Shown: piece after piece, positions 43,701 through 51,088 of the stretch
Layout: the number at the start of each line of letters is the position of its first letter
Position numbering within the stretch: position 1 is the stretch's first letter
Assembly: GCA_028280575.1 (NCBI GenBank)
Contig: JANQLN010000048.1
Coordinates: 1 to 64,000, forward strand
Source of the DNA: Clostridia bacterium
GTDB lineage: Bacteria; Bacillota; Clostridia; Acetivibrionales; STF1-152
DNA length: 64,000 nt
Reading direction: 5' to 3'
The notes under the pieces: model-generated
What the model was told of the DNA's origin: nothing
Seen by the model: the letters and a program-made list of their open reading frames with translations, nothing else
Databases searched by the model: none
Position numbers and translations under genes: made by a program

Positions 43701-46700
43701 CGTGCGTCATCTCCGACCCGTCGATGGACCAGCCTTCGCCCGAAACGACATTCGGACCGCCGTGTATGCCGTCCGGGTCGATGAGCTCGTAGGTGGCATA
43801 TCCCGGGTCGAACATCAGCGTCACCCAGCGGTCGGGATCAGTGGTGTCTGCTTTCGTCACCAGGCTGCTTCCGACATCGCCGTAAGTTAAACCGTCATTG
43901 ACATCTCCGGTTTGCCGTATACAGAAGTCCGGCCGGCGAAGCCAGGTCGAGAATGTGTTAAATGTATTTTCACTATCAGCAGCATAGCCGTCGATGCCGT
44001 GGTTCTGCAGATAGGCCGTCATGTCGGCCAATGCCGCTTCCGCCGCATCGGTGTAGGCCTCTATAACCAGGTTCAGGTCATACGGGTCAATATAGGGAAG
44101 GCCATTGTCATGTACCGCAACGACCGCGTCGTACCTGGCCTGCTCGCCCATGGTCAGCTCACCTTTCTGATAGTCGGTCAGCGCCGCATACTGCCCGATC
44201 AGGCCGTCGAAATGTGTGCCGTCTGGAATTGTATAACCGGTAATCAGGTGTTCGACGCTGGAGGCCAGCTTAGACAAGTCATCAGGCAGGCGGCCCAGGA
44301 CATTCCGAAAGTCGGATAATTTCTTCGTATTGTCGGCCGTCTGCGCGTCATGTATGGCTTTAATGGCTTTAACAGCGCTCTGCTGGGCCTCTGCGGCTTC
44401 ACCGATTGTAGCCGCGTTCGTTATGCCGTCAACACCTGTCTGATATACCTGTTCGATCGCCGTCCAGTCAGCAGCAGTAAAATACTCCTCACCATAAGCA
44501 TTGTAAACTGCATCCAGTTCCGTCTTGATTGCGGCCTTGACCGCAGCCGGGTCTGAAGACGGCGTCACATGGACAAGGATTGGAGAGCCGTTCGTCAGCG
44601 ACCCGTTTGCGCTCTTGTCATAGACGGTTAGCAGGTAGTACCCCTCGGCGTACAACGTGTGTATAAAGCTGCCGCCCGGTCGGGTAACAACACCGGTATC
44701 AATTATGGCAGCCGAAGCAAGCGCCTCCGCTTCCGTCGCAAAGCATGTGCTGACATAAACTGCCGCGCCCTCAATCGGAAAATACCTGCCGGTATAGCTG
44801 GAAGGAAGCGCGGTCTGCGCAGTCGCCATAAGAGTGAACTCCTGTCCCACCTCGGTGGTCAGGGACACAATCTCTGCATTGCTTTGCTCGAACCGCTGGT
44901 ATTTGATACTTCCTCCTACCTCGCGCAGCAGATAAGGCATGAGCGAGCCGCTGAGGTTATAGTAGGTGGGCACTGCAGTCAGGACAAGCGTGACCCTGTC
45001 ACCGTCCTGAAGCCGGATGCCGGTATAGCCTAATGAGAGCGGCGGATTGTTCATAGACAATGTCGTCGGCTCATGAACGAATATGCCGTTGATATAGACT
45101 CCTACATAGCACTCAACACGTCCTTCCCTATACCATAGGGGAGAATAATTGTCCCCCAGCATCTGTGTCAAAGCATCTCCCAGCGTCTCACCGCCTGACA
45201 GCGTCAACTCTCCGTAGTTGCCTGCCGCATCGTGAACCATACCACCTTTATAAACAGCGTAATTATCCACAATAGACAAATTAACACTTATATCACCATT
45301 AGGTACGAGCCCCTTATAGCAGGCATCCCAAAGTGACTTGCAGGCATTTACATAGGAAATGGCTTCATTCACCCCAATACCGTCTGTGGGTGCATCATGA
45401 CTGTCATAAAACTCCAGAGCTTCCGTCCGTGCTGCTATTAAGGCATTGTGGCCTTCAGCGTAGTCCGACTCAGTCATGTAGCCCGGGTTGAATAACTTGT
45501 TTGCCAGCACAGGTATGATGTTATACGCCATTTGTGCGTTCGCCAGCTGGGTTTTATCGGCAAGAAGATCAAGGGCGTCAAGGGCGTCGTTGAGGGCATC
45601 GGTCTGGGCCTTTAACTCGTCCTGATAATCTGCTGTATTTAATACGGTTGGGCTGCCTTCATTGTACAGTGAGTCAAGCATGTCATTAGCTGCAGTAAGC
45701 TCATCCTGCATTGCGGTCCATGCGACAGCTGAATACTCACCTATAACCTTAGTGCCTGCAAGCTGTACTGCCTCGTACAACAGCGTTGCATTGACATTTG
45801 CGGTAGGAAGCAGCTTCGATATCGCATTCTGGAGTTGGTCTTCCGCAGCATCCACAGCACTCTGTGAGGCAGCAGTATTATCATTTATAGTGTTAGCTTC
45901 AATCAAAACGGTCTGCATATCATTCCAGAATCCGTTCTCACTTGTTTCAGTACCATTCCAGCGATCTTCAGCCTGATAGTAGCTTTGGGCATTTTCACCA
46001 GTAACACTGTTAATCACAGCCTGTAAAGATGTTTTCTCAGCTGAGCCTTGTTCACCCCATTCAACAATCAGGTAGCAAACAGGTTCGGTTGTCTTTTTAA
46101 ATCTATACAGAGAATAAAACAATAAATAATTGGCATCATCATCTGTTTTATAACTGCTCAACTCCGGCGATGCATTAAATGAACTCATAGCCGCACTGAA
46201 AATTGCATTGGATGCTGTCGGTAATATTTCTACTGCTAACGCATCTTTCTGGTCAGCAAATATTCTGTTGATCGGTGTACTCCCATAGTTTGATGAGTTT
46301 ATTATCAGGCTTTCATAGCTACTTGCAACCGATACCTTGTACAGGGGAAGACCATTGTACTCTCCTATAGCTGTACCGTATGTATTCTCCATATCCGTTA
46401 TGGTGAATACACTATCTTCACCTGATGATTCTGTTAACTGAATAATAAAGCAATTCGTTGTTACCAGTGCTGCATCACTAGCCCTGATTCCGGCATATGC
46501 CGGTGTGTCATCCCAAACTATACCTTCAATATCAGGAAGGTCACCTGTACCTAAGGAAAATTCGCTTAACGGCAAATCCCATGATGAGCCGTCGGCATTA
46601 AGATAATTCTCTCCGGTAGGACCAGTTTCCAGATTTATTACTAGATCTGCGACAACAAGTATGTTGGCTTGCAGCAAATCCATAAACTGGTCGCCCATTA

Positions 46701-47553
46701 CACCGCTTATATTTATGGACGTTGCTTCCGCCGAAGTTTCTACCAGGAAGTAATCTAAACCCTGGTAAATACCCAGATCGGTTATGGGCAATACATCTCC
46801 TGACTCATTTTTAATTGACCATTTTGTCTCGGCTGCTGTAACCTCCTCCACCGTCACGACGGCGGTGCTGCTCGTGGCCGCTGCACTGCTTTCGACCAGG
46901 GTGTTGGTGGCTGTGACATAGTAATATGAGGTTCCCGCCGTTTCTGTGGGCGGCGTGTAGCTGTTTGCCTCCGTTCCGGCAATCGGCGTAAAATTAGTAT
47001 TATCCTCGCTGCTGTACCACTGATAAGTAATCGTGCCACCGTCATATACGGAAGCGATTACTGTCAGCGCATCGGCCGTGTCGCCCACGGAGAAGGTCAC
47101 TTCTGCCGTGCTCAGATCGGTTTTAAACACCGGAGTCTCGGCTGCCGTAACCTCCTCCACCGTCACAACGGCGGTGCTGCTTGTGGCCGCTGCACTGCTT
47201 TCAGCCAGGATGTTGGTGGCTGTGACATAGTAATATGAGGTTCCCGCCGTCTCTGTGGGCGACGTGTAGCTGTTTGCCTCCGCTCCGGCGATCGGTGTAA
47301 AATTAGTATTATCCTCGCTGCTGTACCACTGATAAGTAATCGTGCCACCGTCATATACGGAAGCGGTTACCGTCAGCGCGTCGGCCGTGTCGCCCACGGA
47401 GAAAGTCACTTCTGCCGTGCTCAGATCGGTTTCAAACACCGGAGTCTCGGCTGCCAGGGCTGAATTAGTTAAACCAAACATTACAGAGACAATCATAACT
47501 AATATCAAAAAAAGTGACGAGAATCTCTTCTTCCTCTTAATATTTTGTTTCAT
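40798..47553 (-). CDS. Large SLH surface protein with Ig-like repeats and DUF4430 domains
   Basis: About 2250 residues. It has a signal peptide (MKQNIKRKKRFSSLFLILVM and following), two nearly identical 103-residue Ig-like repeats, and a long region with helical FIVAR-like modules. There is a DUF4430-like domain near 755-860 (GIRLQDGDRVTLVLTAVP), another near 1455-1590 (GSGWMGTLNDWFTNYGFQEF, LEHGDKIRVVFTQNLGVDLG), the beta module also found in the 2787-residue protein (RPVYDFSVVVGDKSV, ETDHFSVYAVVYE) and three SLH domains at the C-terminus. No barrel was seen. The start is set at ATG 47553; upstream in-frame codons to 47631 overlap the previous gene and would mask the signal peptide. It probably displays ligand-binding domains on the S-layer. 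Confidence 0.82.
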   Translation of the reverse strand: MKQNIKRKKRFSSLFLILVMIVSVMFGLTNSALAAETPVFETDLSTAEVTFSVGDTADALTVTASVYDGGTITYQWYSSEDNTNFTPIAGAEANSYTSPTETAGTSYYYVTATNILAESSAAATSSTAVVTVEEVTAAETPVFKTDLSTAEVTFSVGDTADALTVIASVYDGGTITYQWYSSEDNTNFTPIAGTEANSYTPPTETAGTSYYYVTATNTLVESSAAATSSTAVVTVEEVTAAETKWSIKNESGDVLPITDLGIYQGLDYFLVETSAEATSINISGVMGDQFMDLLQANILVVADLVINLETGPTGENYLNADGSSWDLPLSEFSLGTGDLPDIEGIVWDDTPAYAGIRASDAALVTTNCFIIQLTESSGEDSVFTITDMENTYGTAIGEYNGLPLYKVSVASSYESLIINSSNYGSTPINRIFADQKDALAVEILPTASNAIFSAAMSSFNASPELSSYKTDDDANYLLFYSLYRFKKTTEPVCYLIVEWGEQGSAEKTSLQAVINSVTGENAQSYYQAEDRWNGTETSENGFWNDMQTVLIEANTINDNTAASQSAVDAAEDQLQNAISKLLPTANVNATLLYEAVQLAGTKVIGEYSAVAWTAMQDELTAANDMLDSLYNEGSPTVLNTADYQDELKAQTDALNDALDALDLLADKTQLANAQMAYNIIPVLANKLFNPGYMTESDYAEGHNALIAARTEALEFYDSHDAPTDGIGVNEAISYVNACKSLWDACYKGLVPNGDISVNLSIVDNYAVYKGGMVHDAAGNYGELTLSGGETLGDALTQMLGDNYSPLWYREGRVECYVGVYINGIFVHEPTTLSMNNPPLSLGYTGIRLQDGDRVTLVLTAVPTYYNLSGSLMPYLLREVGGSIKYQRFEQSNAEIVSLTTEVGQEFTLMATAQTALPSSYTGRYFPIEGAAVYVSTCFATEAEALASAAIIDTGVVTRPGGSFIHTLYAEGYYLLTVYDKSANGSLTNGSPILVHVTPSSDPAAVKAAIKTELDAVYNAYGEEYFTAADWTAIEQVYQTGVDGITNAATIGEAAEAQQSAVKAIKAIHDAQTADNTKKLSDFRNVLGRLPDDLSKLASSVEHLITGYTIPDGTHFDGLIGQYAALTDYQKGELTMGEQARYDAVVAVHDNGLPYIDPYDLNLVIEAYTDAAEAALADMTAYLQNHGIDGYAADSENTFNTFSTWLRRPDFCIRQTGDVNDGLTYGDVGSSLVTKADTTDPDRWVTLMFDPGYATYELIDPDGIHGGPNVVSGEGWSIDGSEMTHGDYTGTYYELLHNVTVNINGEPYEIKSVLFEGPDEYDTFYADVITDFEFDDSIGGRRLRVPGAIYRFAMPYNDVTVTVTWGPVAGSPAEQAANELTEAFNAYSRSDYTDQNWALMVASYNNGLAAIAAAGNNPAIETAKSNALAAMAAVEKKETGDTGEIGNSDFDAGEQVGTVDVYVENYTFPGGDFTGKIISEPGYPLGQNDTMMTAVLRALADSGYSWAGIGGSEEADFYDIEYLAKIIKGDKEMGEFSGDPGSGWMGTLNDWFTNYGFQEFSVANGKLEHGDKIRVVFTQNLGVDLGGTWHNSDTTLKGLTVSAATLTPAFVKEAATGVTYEYALVISGSRANVKVIPTASNKNYLVKTYLNDKNRSGAGGNSFYKRTETIPVRLGDTIYIGVGEYAWPSMNNQETEDRDYTGTWYELHVISPDSGASYVTGLITELPAAGKITFYNFVSNRRAIEYARAIYNILNSSEKSKVTNLATLKAAEEKLVFYDEIQNVKDLLASIPKASRITLSHKSAVMNADAEYKALTQEQKLYITVGNVVNYNAAIKRLNELGAFDTGSAPSAIRGSDKEPEGPTNEVTLKPKAEIDNGTAKVKVSAESLEEVVERAKSENIPNLTITPEIDGDVGKVNITLPMSSVSSMANDAGIGMRISTGIADITMPREVLAEIAKKSGSDVSIGIEKVETASLSDENRALVGDRPVYDFSVVVGDKSVSSLGAKVTVSLPYTLQPGEDNEKLTVYYIGENGKAVKIEGTVYDEETGSIIFETDHFSVYAVVYEKYNVVFKDVSDTHWAKEYIYYLAERGFIKGRSETAFAPEDSITRAEFVALLARISGEEMPAAGNKFIDIDKTVWHSKNIEWAVNAGITTGISENTFSPADRITRQDMAVMIFRYAAYKRFSLPADIQAKTFADQTQVRGYARDAVSAMQRAGIISGRENDMFAPLDKATRAEASKMLTVLVQMMFE
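46826..47443 (-). repeat. Two tandem 309-bp Ig-like coding repeats
   Basis: Units 46826-47134 and 47135-47443 differ at only a few bases and each encodes one 103-residue Ig-like domain (ETPVFKTDLSTAEVTFSVGD, then DGGTITYQWYSSEDNTNFTP). Near-identity implies recent duplication or ongoing gene conversion. It is a site where repeat number may vary. Confidence 0.9.
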
Positions 47554-47617
47554 ATTCTGTTTATGTGTATAAGGGGCATCAAAAAGACACCCCCAATATA
47601 CTACTCCTTTCTTATGT

Positions 47618-49387
47618 TCAGTTCCCAACAAACTTGATCAGGGTAATATACGGTGAATTAGTGCTGTCCTGCGTAATCACCTGGACATACGTTGTCTCCC
47701 CGGATGTGACAGTGAAAGGCACAGCCTGACCGGATGTTTTGCTCACACCGTTAATAAAGAAATAGTCTGTATTGTTTTCTGCCGCATTGATATAATAAGT
47801 TCCTGCGTTTAAATTAATGGTCGTTGTACCCATATTTGAATGGTTAACTGTAACGTTCATATAGTACTGGCTTTGTCCATATTTAATTGTCGGGATATAT
47901 TGTGCCGCACCGCTGCCCGTGTCGTCGGCGTCATAAATACCTTTAATCTCAGTACTCGTCTCTCCAAACACTGCACTTACGTTCATTGTACCTGTATATA
48001 CACGTACAAAGCGGATGTTGGAAAGGGATACGGGTTCGCCGTCGGAATTGACAGCCCAGGAGATATCGATGGGGTCACCGCCGGTGGACGAATCTGTCGC
48101 CGCATAAGGGTTGTAGCTTGTCGTACCATAGTTTGAGCCGTTGGCATGGACGTCAGCGTAGCCAAAGGTATAAAGCATTGTGGTTGGCGCTGTCTGGTTC
48201 AGATTGACACCCTTATAGGCCAGCGTCGCCGTTGCGCTGCCAACGATCGCATTGGGAGGAGTATCACCGTCCTGAATTGTCTGACTTTCCTTCAATGTTG
48301 CGAAGGACAGCTGGTCGATGTTGGCCATAAGACCCGAGACTCCAGCACCCGTGTAAGCCGTGGCTGTGTTGTCCGTTGCGTCGAAGTAATTGCGCGCCAG
48401 CGGGAACCAGCTGTGATCGTGGTATGCGTTCGTCGTCATTTCAGAATAGCTGCTCCACGTCTGGGTCGATCCGCTGACGGACACGTTGTCGGTATCCGCG
48501 TAGGGAACATTGACACGCGTGGATGTGCCGCTTGTGTTATCCGACGGGGTGGGGTTGCCGTAGACAAACTCGCAGTCCCAGTCCGTCCCGCTCATGTAGT
48601 GGCGCGAGCCGGCGATGTCATACCACGTGTCAGGTACGCCGTTATTGTCCAAATCCTGAGCTACCTGGATGCAGCCCGGTTCGGACCAGTTGGTGAAAGC
48701 GTTGCCGTAGACGATGAAGTCCACGCCATATTTGTTGGTGTTGGTGTTGTCGATGCCGCTTTCGCCGAAGTCAAACACGATGGAGCCGCCGTAAGCGCCC
48801 AGGGAAACGCCAGTAGCAAAGTTGGCATCGACCAGCGTCTTAAGAGCCGTACCGCCTGACTGGTAAATGTCGCCCCAGCCACCCGAGTCGATGCCCTCGT
48901 TGACAAACTGGCCGGGAGCCGGCAGAAACGAATAAATTCCGGTACCGGAAGAGCCAGCAGTTCCGCCGGTGGGTTCTTCACAGTTAAATGTGAGATCGTA
49001 TTTGTTGTCTTTCGTCTGGATCTGCACGGTCGAAGTAGTGCCTTCAGGCAACGTCACCAGGCAATAGTCGTTGCCGCCCGAAGAACTGTATACCGTGAAT
49101 ATCCCGCCGTTCGTAACCGTCGGCGTCCCTTCATATTTGCCAGTGGTGAGAATCATGGAAAAGCTGAATGGGTAGTCGCCGTCGGTTGAGTCGATGTCAA
49201 AATCATATGCGGAGTTCTGGTTGATCGCCAGGGCTTCTGTCCCGCTAGATACTGAAACCGTCAGCCCGTCCACCGTAACAGAATCCCAAGTATCGTCCGC
49301 TAATGCCATAATGGGTACGAGCGTCAAAATCATGGCCAGCATCAACACGAATGCCAGCAGTTTTGTTTTTTTGATCCTTGTAGTCAT
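47618..49387 (-). CDS. Secreted cell-surface protein like those in Bacteroidetes cobalamin loci
   Basis: About 589 residues, starting at ATG 49387 after AGGAGG (an upstream start at 49435 is less suitable). It has a signal peptide (MTTRIKKTKLLAFVLMLAMI to ALADD), an N-terminal beta domain (about 35-135), a central domain (about 150-470) and a C-terminal beta domain. The central block GGSIVFDFGE ... VDFIVYGNAFTNWSEPGCIQ ... DLDNNGVPDTWYDIAGSRHY closely recalls a surface-protein family encoded beside btuB/btuG in Bacteroidetes B12 operons (recollection, not searched). No SLH domain is present. It is the first large gene under the cobalamin riboswitch and may bind corrinoids. Confidence 0.75.
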   Translation of the reverse strand: MTTRIKKTKLLAFVLMLAMILTLVPIMALADDTWDSVTVDGLTVSVSSGTEALAINQNSAYDFDIDSTDGDYPFSFSMILTTGKYEGTPTVTNGGIFTVYSSSGGNDYCLVTLPEGTTSTVQIQTKDNKYDLTFNCEEPTGGTAGSSGTGIYSFLPAPGQFVNEGIDSGGWGDIYQSGGTALKTLVDANFATGVSLGAYGGSIVFDFGESGIDNTNTNKYGVDFIVYGNAFTNWSEPGCIQVAQDLDNNGVPDTWYDIAGSRHYMSGTDWDCEFVYGNPTPSDNTSGTSTRVNVPYADTDNVSVSGSTQTWSSYSEMTTNAYHDHSWFPLARNYFDATDNTATAYTGAGVSGLMANIDQLSFATLKESQTIQDGDTPPNAIVGSATATLAYKGVNLNQTAPTTMLYTFGYADVHANGSNYGTTSYNPYAATDSSTGGDPIDISWAVNSDGEPVSLSNIRFVRVYTGTMNVSAVFGETSTEIKGIYDADDTGSGAAQYIPTIKYGQSQYYMNVTVNHSNMGTTTINLNAGTYYINAAENNTDYFFINGVSKTSGQAVPFTVTSGETTYVQVITQDSTNSPYITLIKFVGN

Positions 49388-49551
49388 AAATATGCCTCCT
49401 ATTTTTTGTTTTTTCCTGTTTTTTACTATTGACAATCTTCAAGTGCAATTCAAGGACTGTCTCAAGTCAGTACCTGTTTTAGCAAATTTACTTTTCTATA
49501 ATACCCTCAAAGCAACCACTCCCTTTCGTCATACATCTTATTTTTAAACCT

Positions 49552-49743
49552 TCAAAATTCAAACTTTCTGGTCTTTTTTTCCACCATTACAGGCTGTCTG
49601 TCCTTTATTACAATTCTGAACTCTCCGTCAGAAGCTGCCCTTATAAGATTTATCAGCTTTTTCTCTTTTCTACTGACGTAAAGCCGGGTATTTTTTTCAT
49701 TAACGTTATGCAAACCTTCTACACCCTCTCCTGTCATTTTCAA
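49552..49743 (-). CDS. DUF2292 (YezD-like) small protein, paralogue 2
   Basis: Up to 63 residues; the core SRKEKKLINLIRAASDGEFR, then IVIKDRQPVMVEKKTRKFEF, is the DUF2292 pattern (helix, then two beta strands with a basic end). It is a paralogue of the gene at 49993-50163. The exact start is uncertain: TTG at 49743 has no clear ribosome binding site. It follows the terminator-like motif at 49830-49886 and precedes the surface-protein gene. DUF2292 function is unknown; the size and charge suit a nucleic-acid or protein-binding regulator. Confidence 0.65.
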   Translation of the reverse strand: MKMTGEGVEGLHNVNEKNTRLYVSRKEKKLINLIRAASDGEFRIVIKDRQPVMVEKKTRKFEF

Positions 49744-49829
49744 TAAGTGGTAACCCTTGCGATGCCTTTTCTCTATGCTTTCAAAATATCAGCTGATTAT
49801 GGTTCAGCTTTACATAGTATTTTTAAACT

Positions 49830-49886
49830 AAAAAAGCACTACCCACATTTAAGGGTAATGCTTCCGTCTTTCGATAAGCACTGTGC
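49830..49886 (-). promoter_or_regulatory. Conserved hairpin motif with terminator, copy 1
   Basis: On the minus strand GTGCTTATCGAAAGACGGAA is followed by the stem GCATTACCC/GGGTAGTGC and TTTTTT. Compare the motif at 34568-34620: both share GC-T-A-YCG-AAARA-CGG-ARGC then a terminator stem. Here it lies between the two DUF2292 genes. Confidence 0.6.
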
Positions 49887-49992
49887 AGAAATTTATAATT
49901 TCCGCTTTCGCAAATAACTCTTATACCAATAGGTTAATAAAAACTTTGCGCAAAAACTCTTTTAACTTTTAAACAATCTTGCCATTGCACCG

Positions 49993-50163
49993 CTAAAGCT
50001 TGATTGATTTTGTGACCTCTTCTATCCTTACCGGCTGTTTATCCTTCACAACAATCTTAGCCTCACCATAGTCAATCTCACGAAGAATCCTTATGAGTTT
50101 TTTTTCCTTTTCACTCAACCTCTCCGGCAGACTATTTTTCTTTTCATATATAAAATCAGGCAC
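49993..50163 (-). CDS. DUF2292 (YezD-like) small protein, paralogue 1
   Basis: A 56-residue protein starting at GTG 50163, after GGGAGG. The core LSEKEKKLIRILREIDYGEA, then KIVVKDKQPVRIEEVTKSIK, fits DUF2292, in which an I-x-Y-G turn and a V-x-D-K/G-x-x-V strand are conserved. It is the first gene downstream of the cobalamin riboswitch, and its ribosome binding site can pair with the end of the riboswitch. The family has no known function; in other Firmicutes it often sits near sulfur or vitamin genes. Confidence 0.75.
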   Translation of the reverse strand: MPDFIYEKKNSLPERLSEKEKKLIRILREIDYGEAKIVVKDKQPVRIEEVTKSIKL

Positions 50164-50199
50164 TTAAAAACACCTCCCTATCGCTCGTAGAGTATTTTG

Positions 50200-50377
50200 G
50201 TGTATAAAACAGGCAGGTCTTCTGGCTCAAGCATCATCATTCCTTCTGCCTTCCCGGTTTCCCAGTGGCATTTCTGAAAGAACTCCTCTTTTACAGCGGC
50301 GGGACCGCGCGGGATTTTCACCCGCTTTCCTTTTCACCAATCCCTAATTTACTTAAAAACTATAATTGGCACCTTTT
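50200..50377 (-). ncRNA. Cobalamin riboswitch
   Basis: On the minus strand it contains the ordered cobalamin-aptamer landmarks: GGTGAAAAGGAAAGCGGGTG, AAAATCCCGCGCGGTCCCGCC (first 20 bases match the core) with GCTGTAA, then ATGCCACTGGGAAACCGGGA, AGGC, and the B12 box AGCCAGAAGACCTGCC at 50212-50227. The tail ACACC can pair with GGTGT of the downstream Shine-Dalgarno, and no T-run follows, so translational control of the first gene is likely. It heads the 24-kb surface/ECF gene set. Confidence 0.96.
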
Positions 50378-50399
50378 TTTATGTTTAATTTTCCCTATT

Positions 50400-50428
50400 A
50401 TTATAACACGAGGCAATTCACTAAACAA
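50400..50428 (-). promoter_or_regulatory. Promoter upstream of the cobalamin riboswitch
   Basis: A perfect TATAAT (50400-50405) lies 17 bp from TTGTTT (50423-50428) on the minus strand, just before the aptamer. Confidence 0.6.
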
Positions 50429-50536
50429 CGAATTTTATTATTATTTATTGTAATTATTTTTTATCCTTTATAAAAAAGTCCTTAATTGCAAAAGTTACTT
50501 CCAGTTAAAAGCTAAACTATATTTCAAAACCACTAG

Positions 50537-50790
50537 TACCTTGCGTCATTTAAAATATTGGATTTGCGGCGAGGATGATTTTTGCAAGACGAGGCGGAGG
50601 ATTGAGTAATGCTGGCGCATTGCGATGTAACGGGTGCGAGCATGTGTGTCGTTCCGGTAGGCTGCGCGGGTCCGTCATTGCTGTGTCGTTCCAGTTGGTA
50701 CGACACTCAGGTACGACACTTCATTGACGACAACGAAGTATTACGAAAATCAGACCGTTGCAAAACAATACTTTTAGATGACGCAAGGTA
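50537..50790. mobile_element. MITE-like element, copy B (complete)
   Basis: A 254-bp non-coding element bounded by terminal inverted repeats, TACCTTGCGTCATTTAAAA at the left and TTTTAGATGACGCAAGGTA at the right (one mismatch over 19 bp). Internal inverted repeats include GTGTCGTTCC and GGTACGACAC. It is inverted relative to copy A at 24017-24285. It lies between the riboswitch promoter and the amt leader. Confidence 0.85.
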
Positions 50791-50859
50791 ATATATATAA
50801 TGATGGGTTAATTGGTAATAAAAAAAATTTGTGTGCAGCACTGTTTTTTCAATAAACAT

Positions 50860-50888
50860 ATTGCATTAAAAAATAATCTATATTATAA
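50860..50888 (+). promoter_or_regulatory. Promoter of the ammonium transporter gene
   Basis: TTGCAT (50860-50865) and a perfect TATAAT (50883-50888) are 17 bp apart, giving a leader of about 190 nt. Confidence 0.6.
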
Positions 50889-50956
50889 TTGAGACAAAAT
50901 TAAATAAAAATTTCAGCATAATTGTTTTGAAGTAATGGTGCTTTGAAATAGCCGTT

Positions 50957-51006
50957 AAAATGGTGTTGAAAGGAGAATGTACTCCTTTTATACACCATTT
51001 TTTTAT
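50957..51006 (+). terminator. Terminator in the amt leader (attenuator)
   Basis: AAATGGTGT..AAAGGAG pairs with CTCCTTT..ACACCATTT and is followed by a T-run, between the promoter and the amt start. Its position implies regulated read-through, for example by an ANTAR-type antiterminator. The ligand or factor is not identifiable here. Confidence 0.7.
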
Positions 51007-51088
51007 TGTTTTTAATAATACCAAATGGATAATGCTGAAAGAATGCAAATGAAATGTTGCAAAATTTAAATTTGTGGAGGTTGTTATA

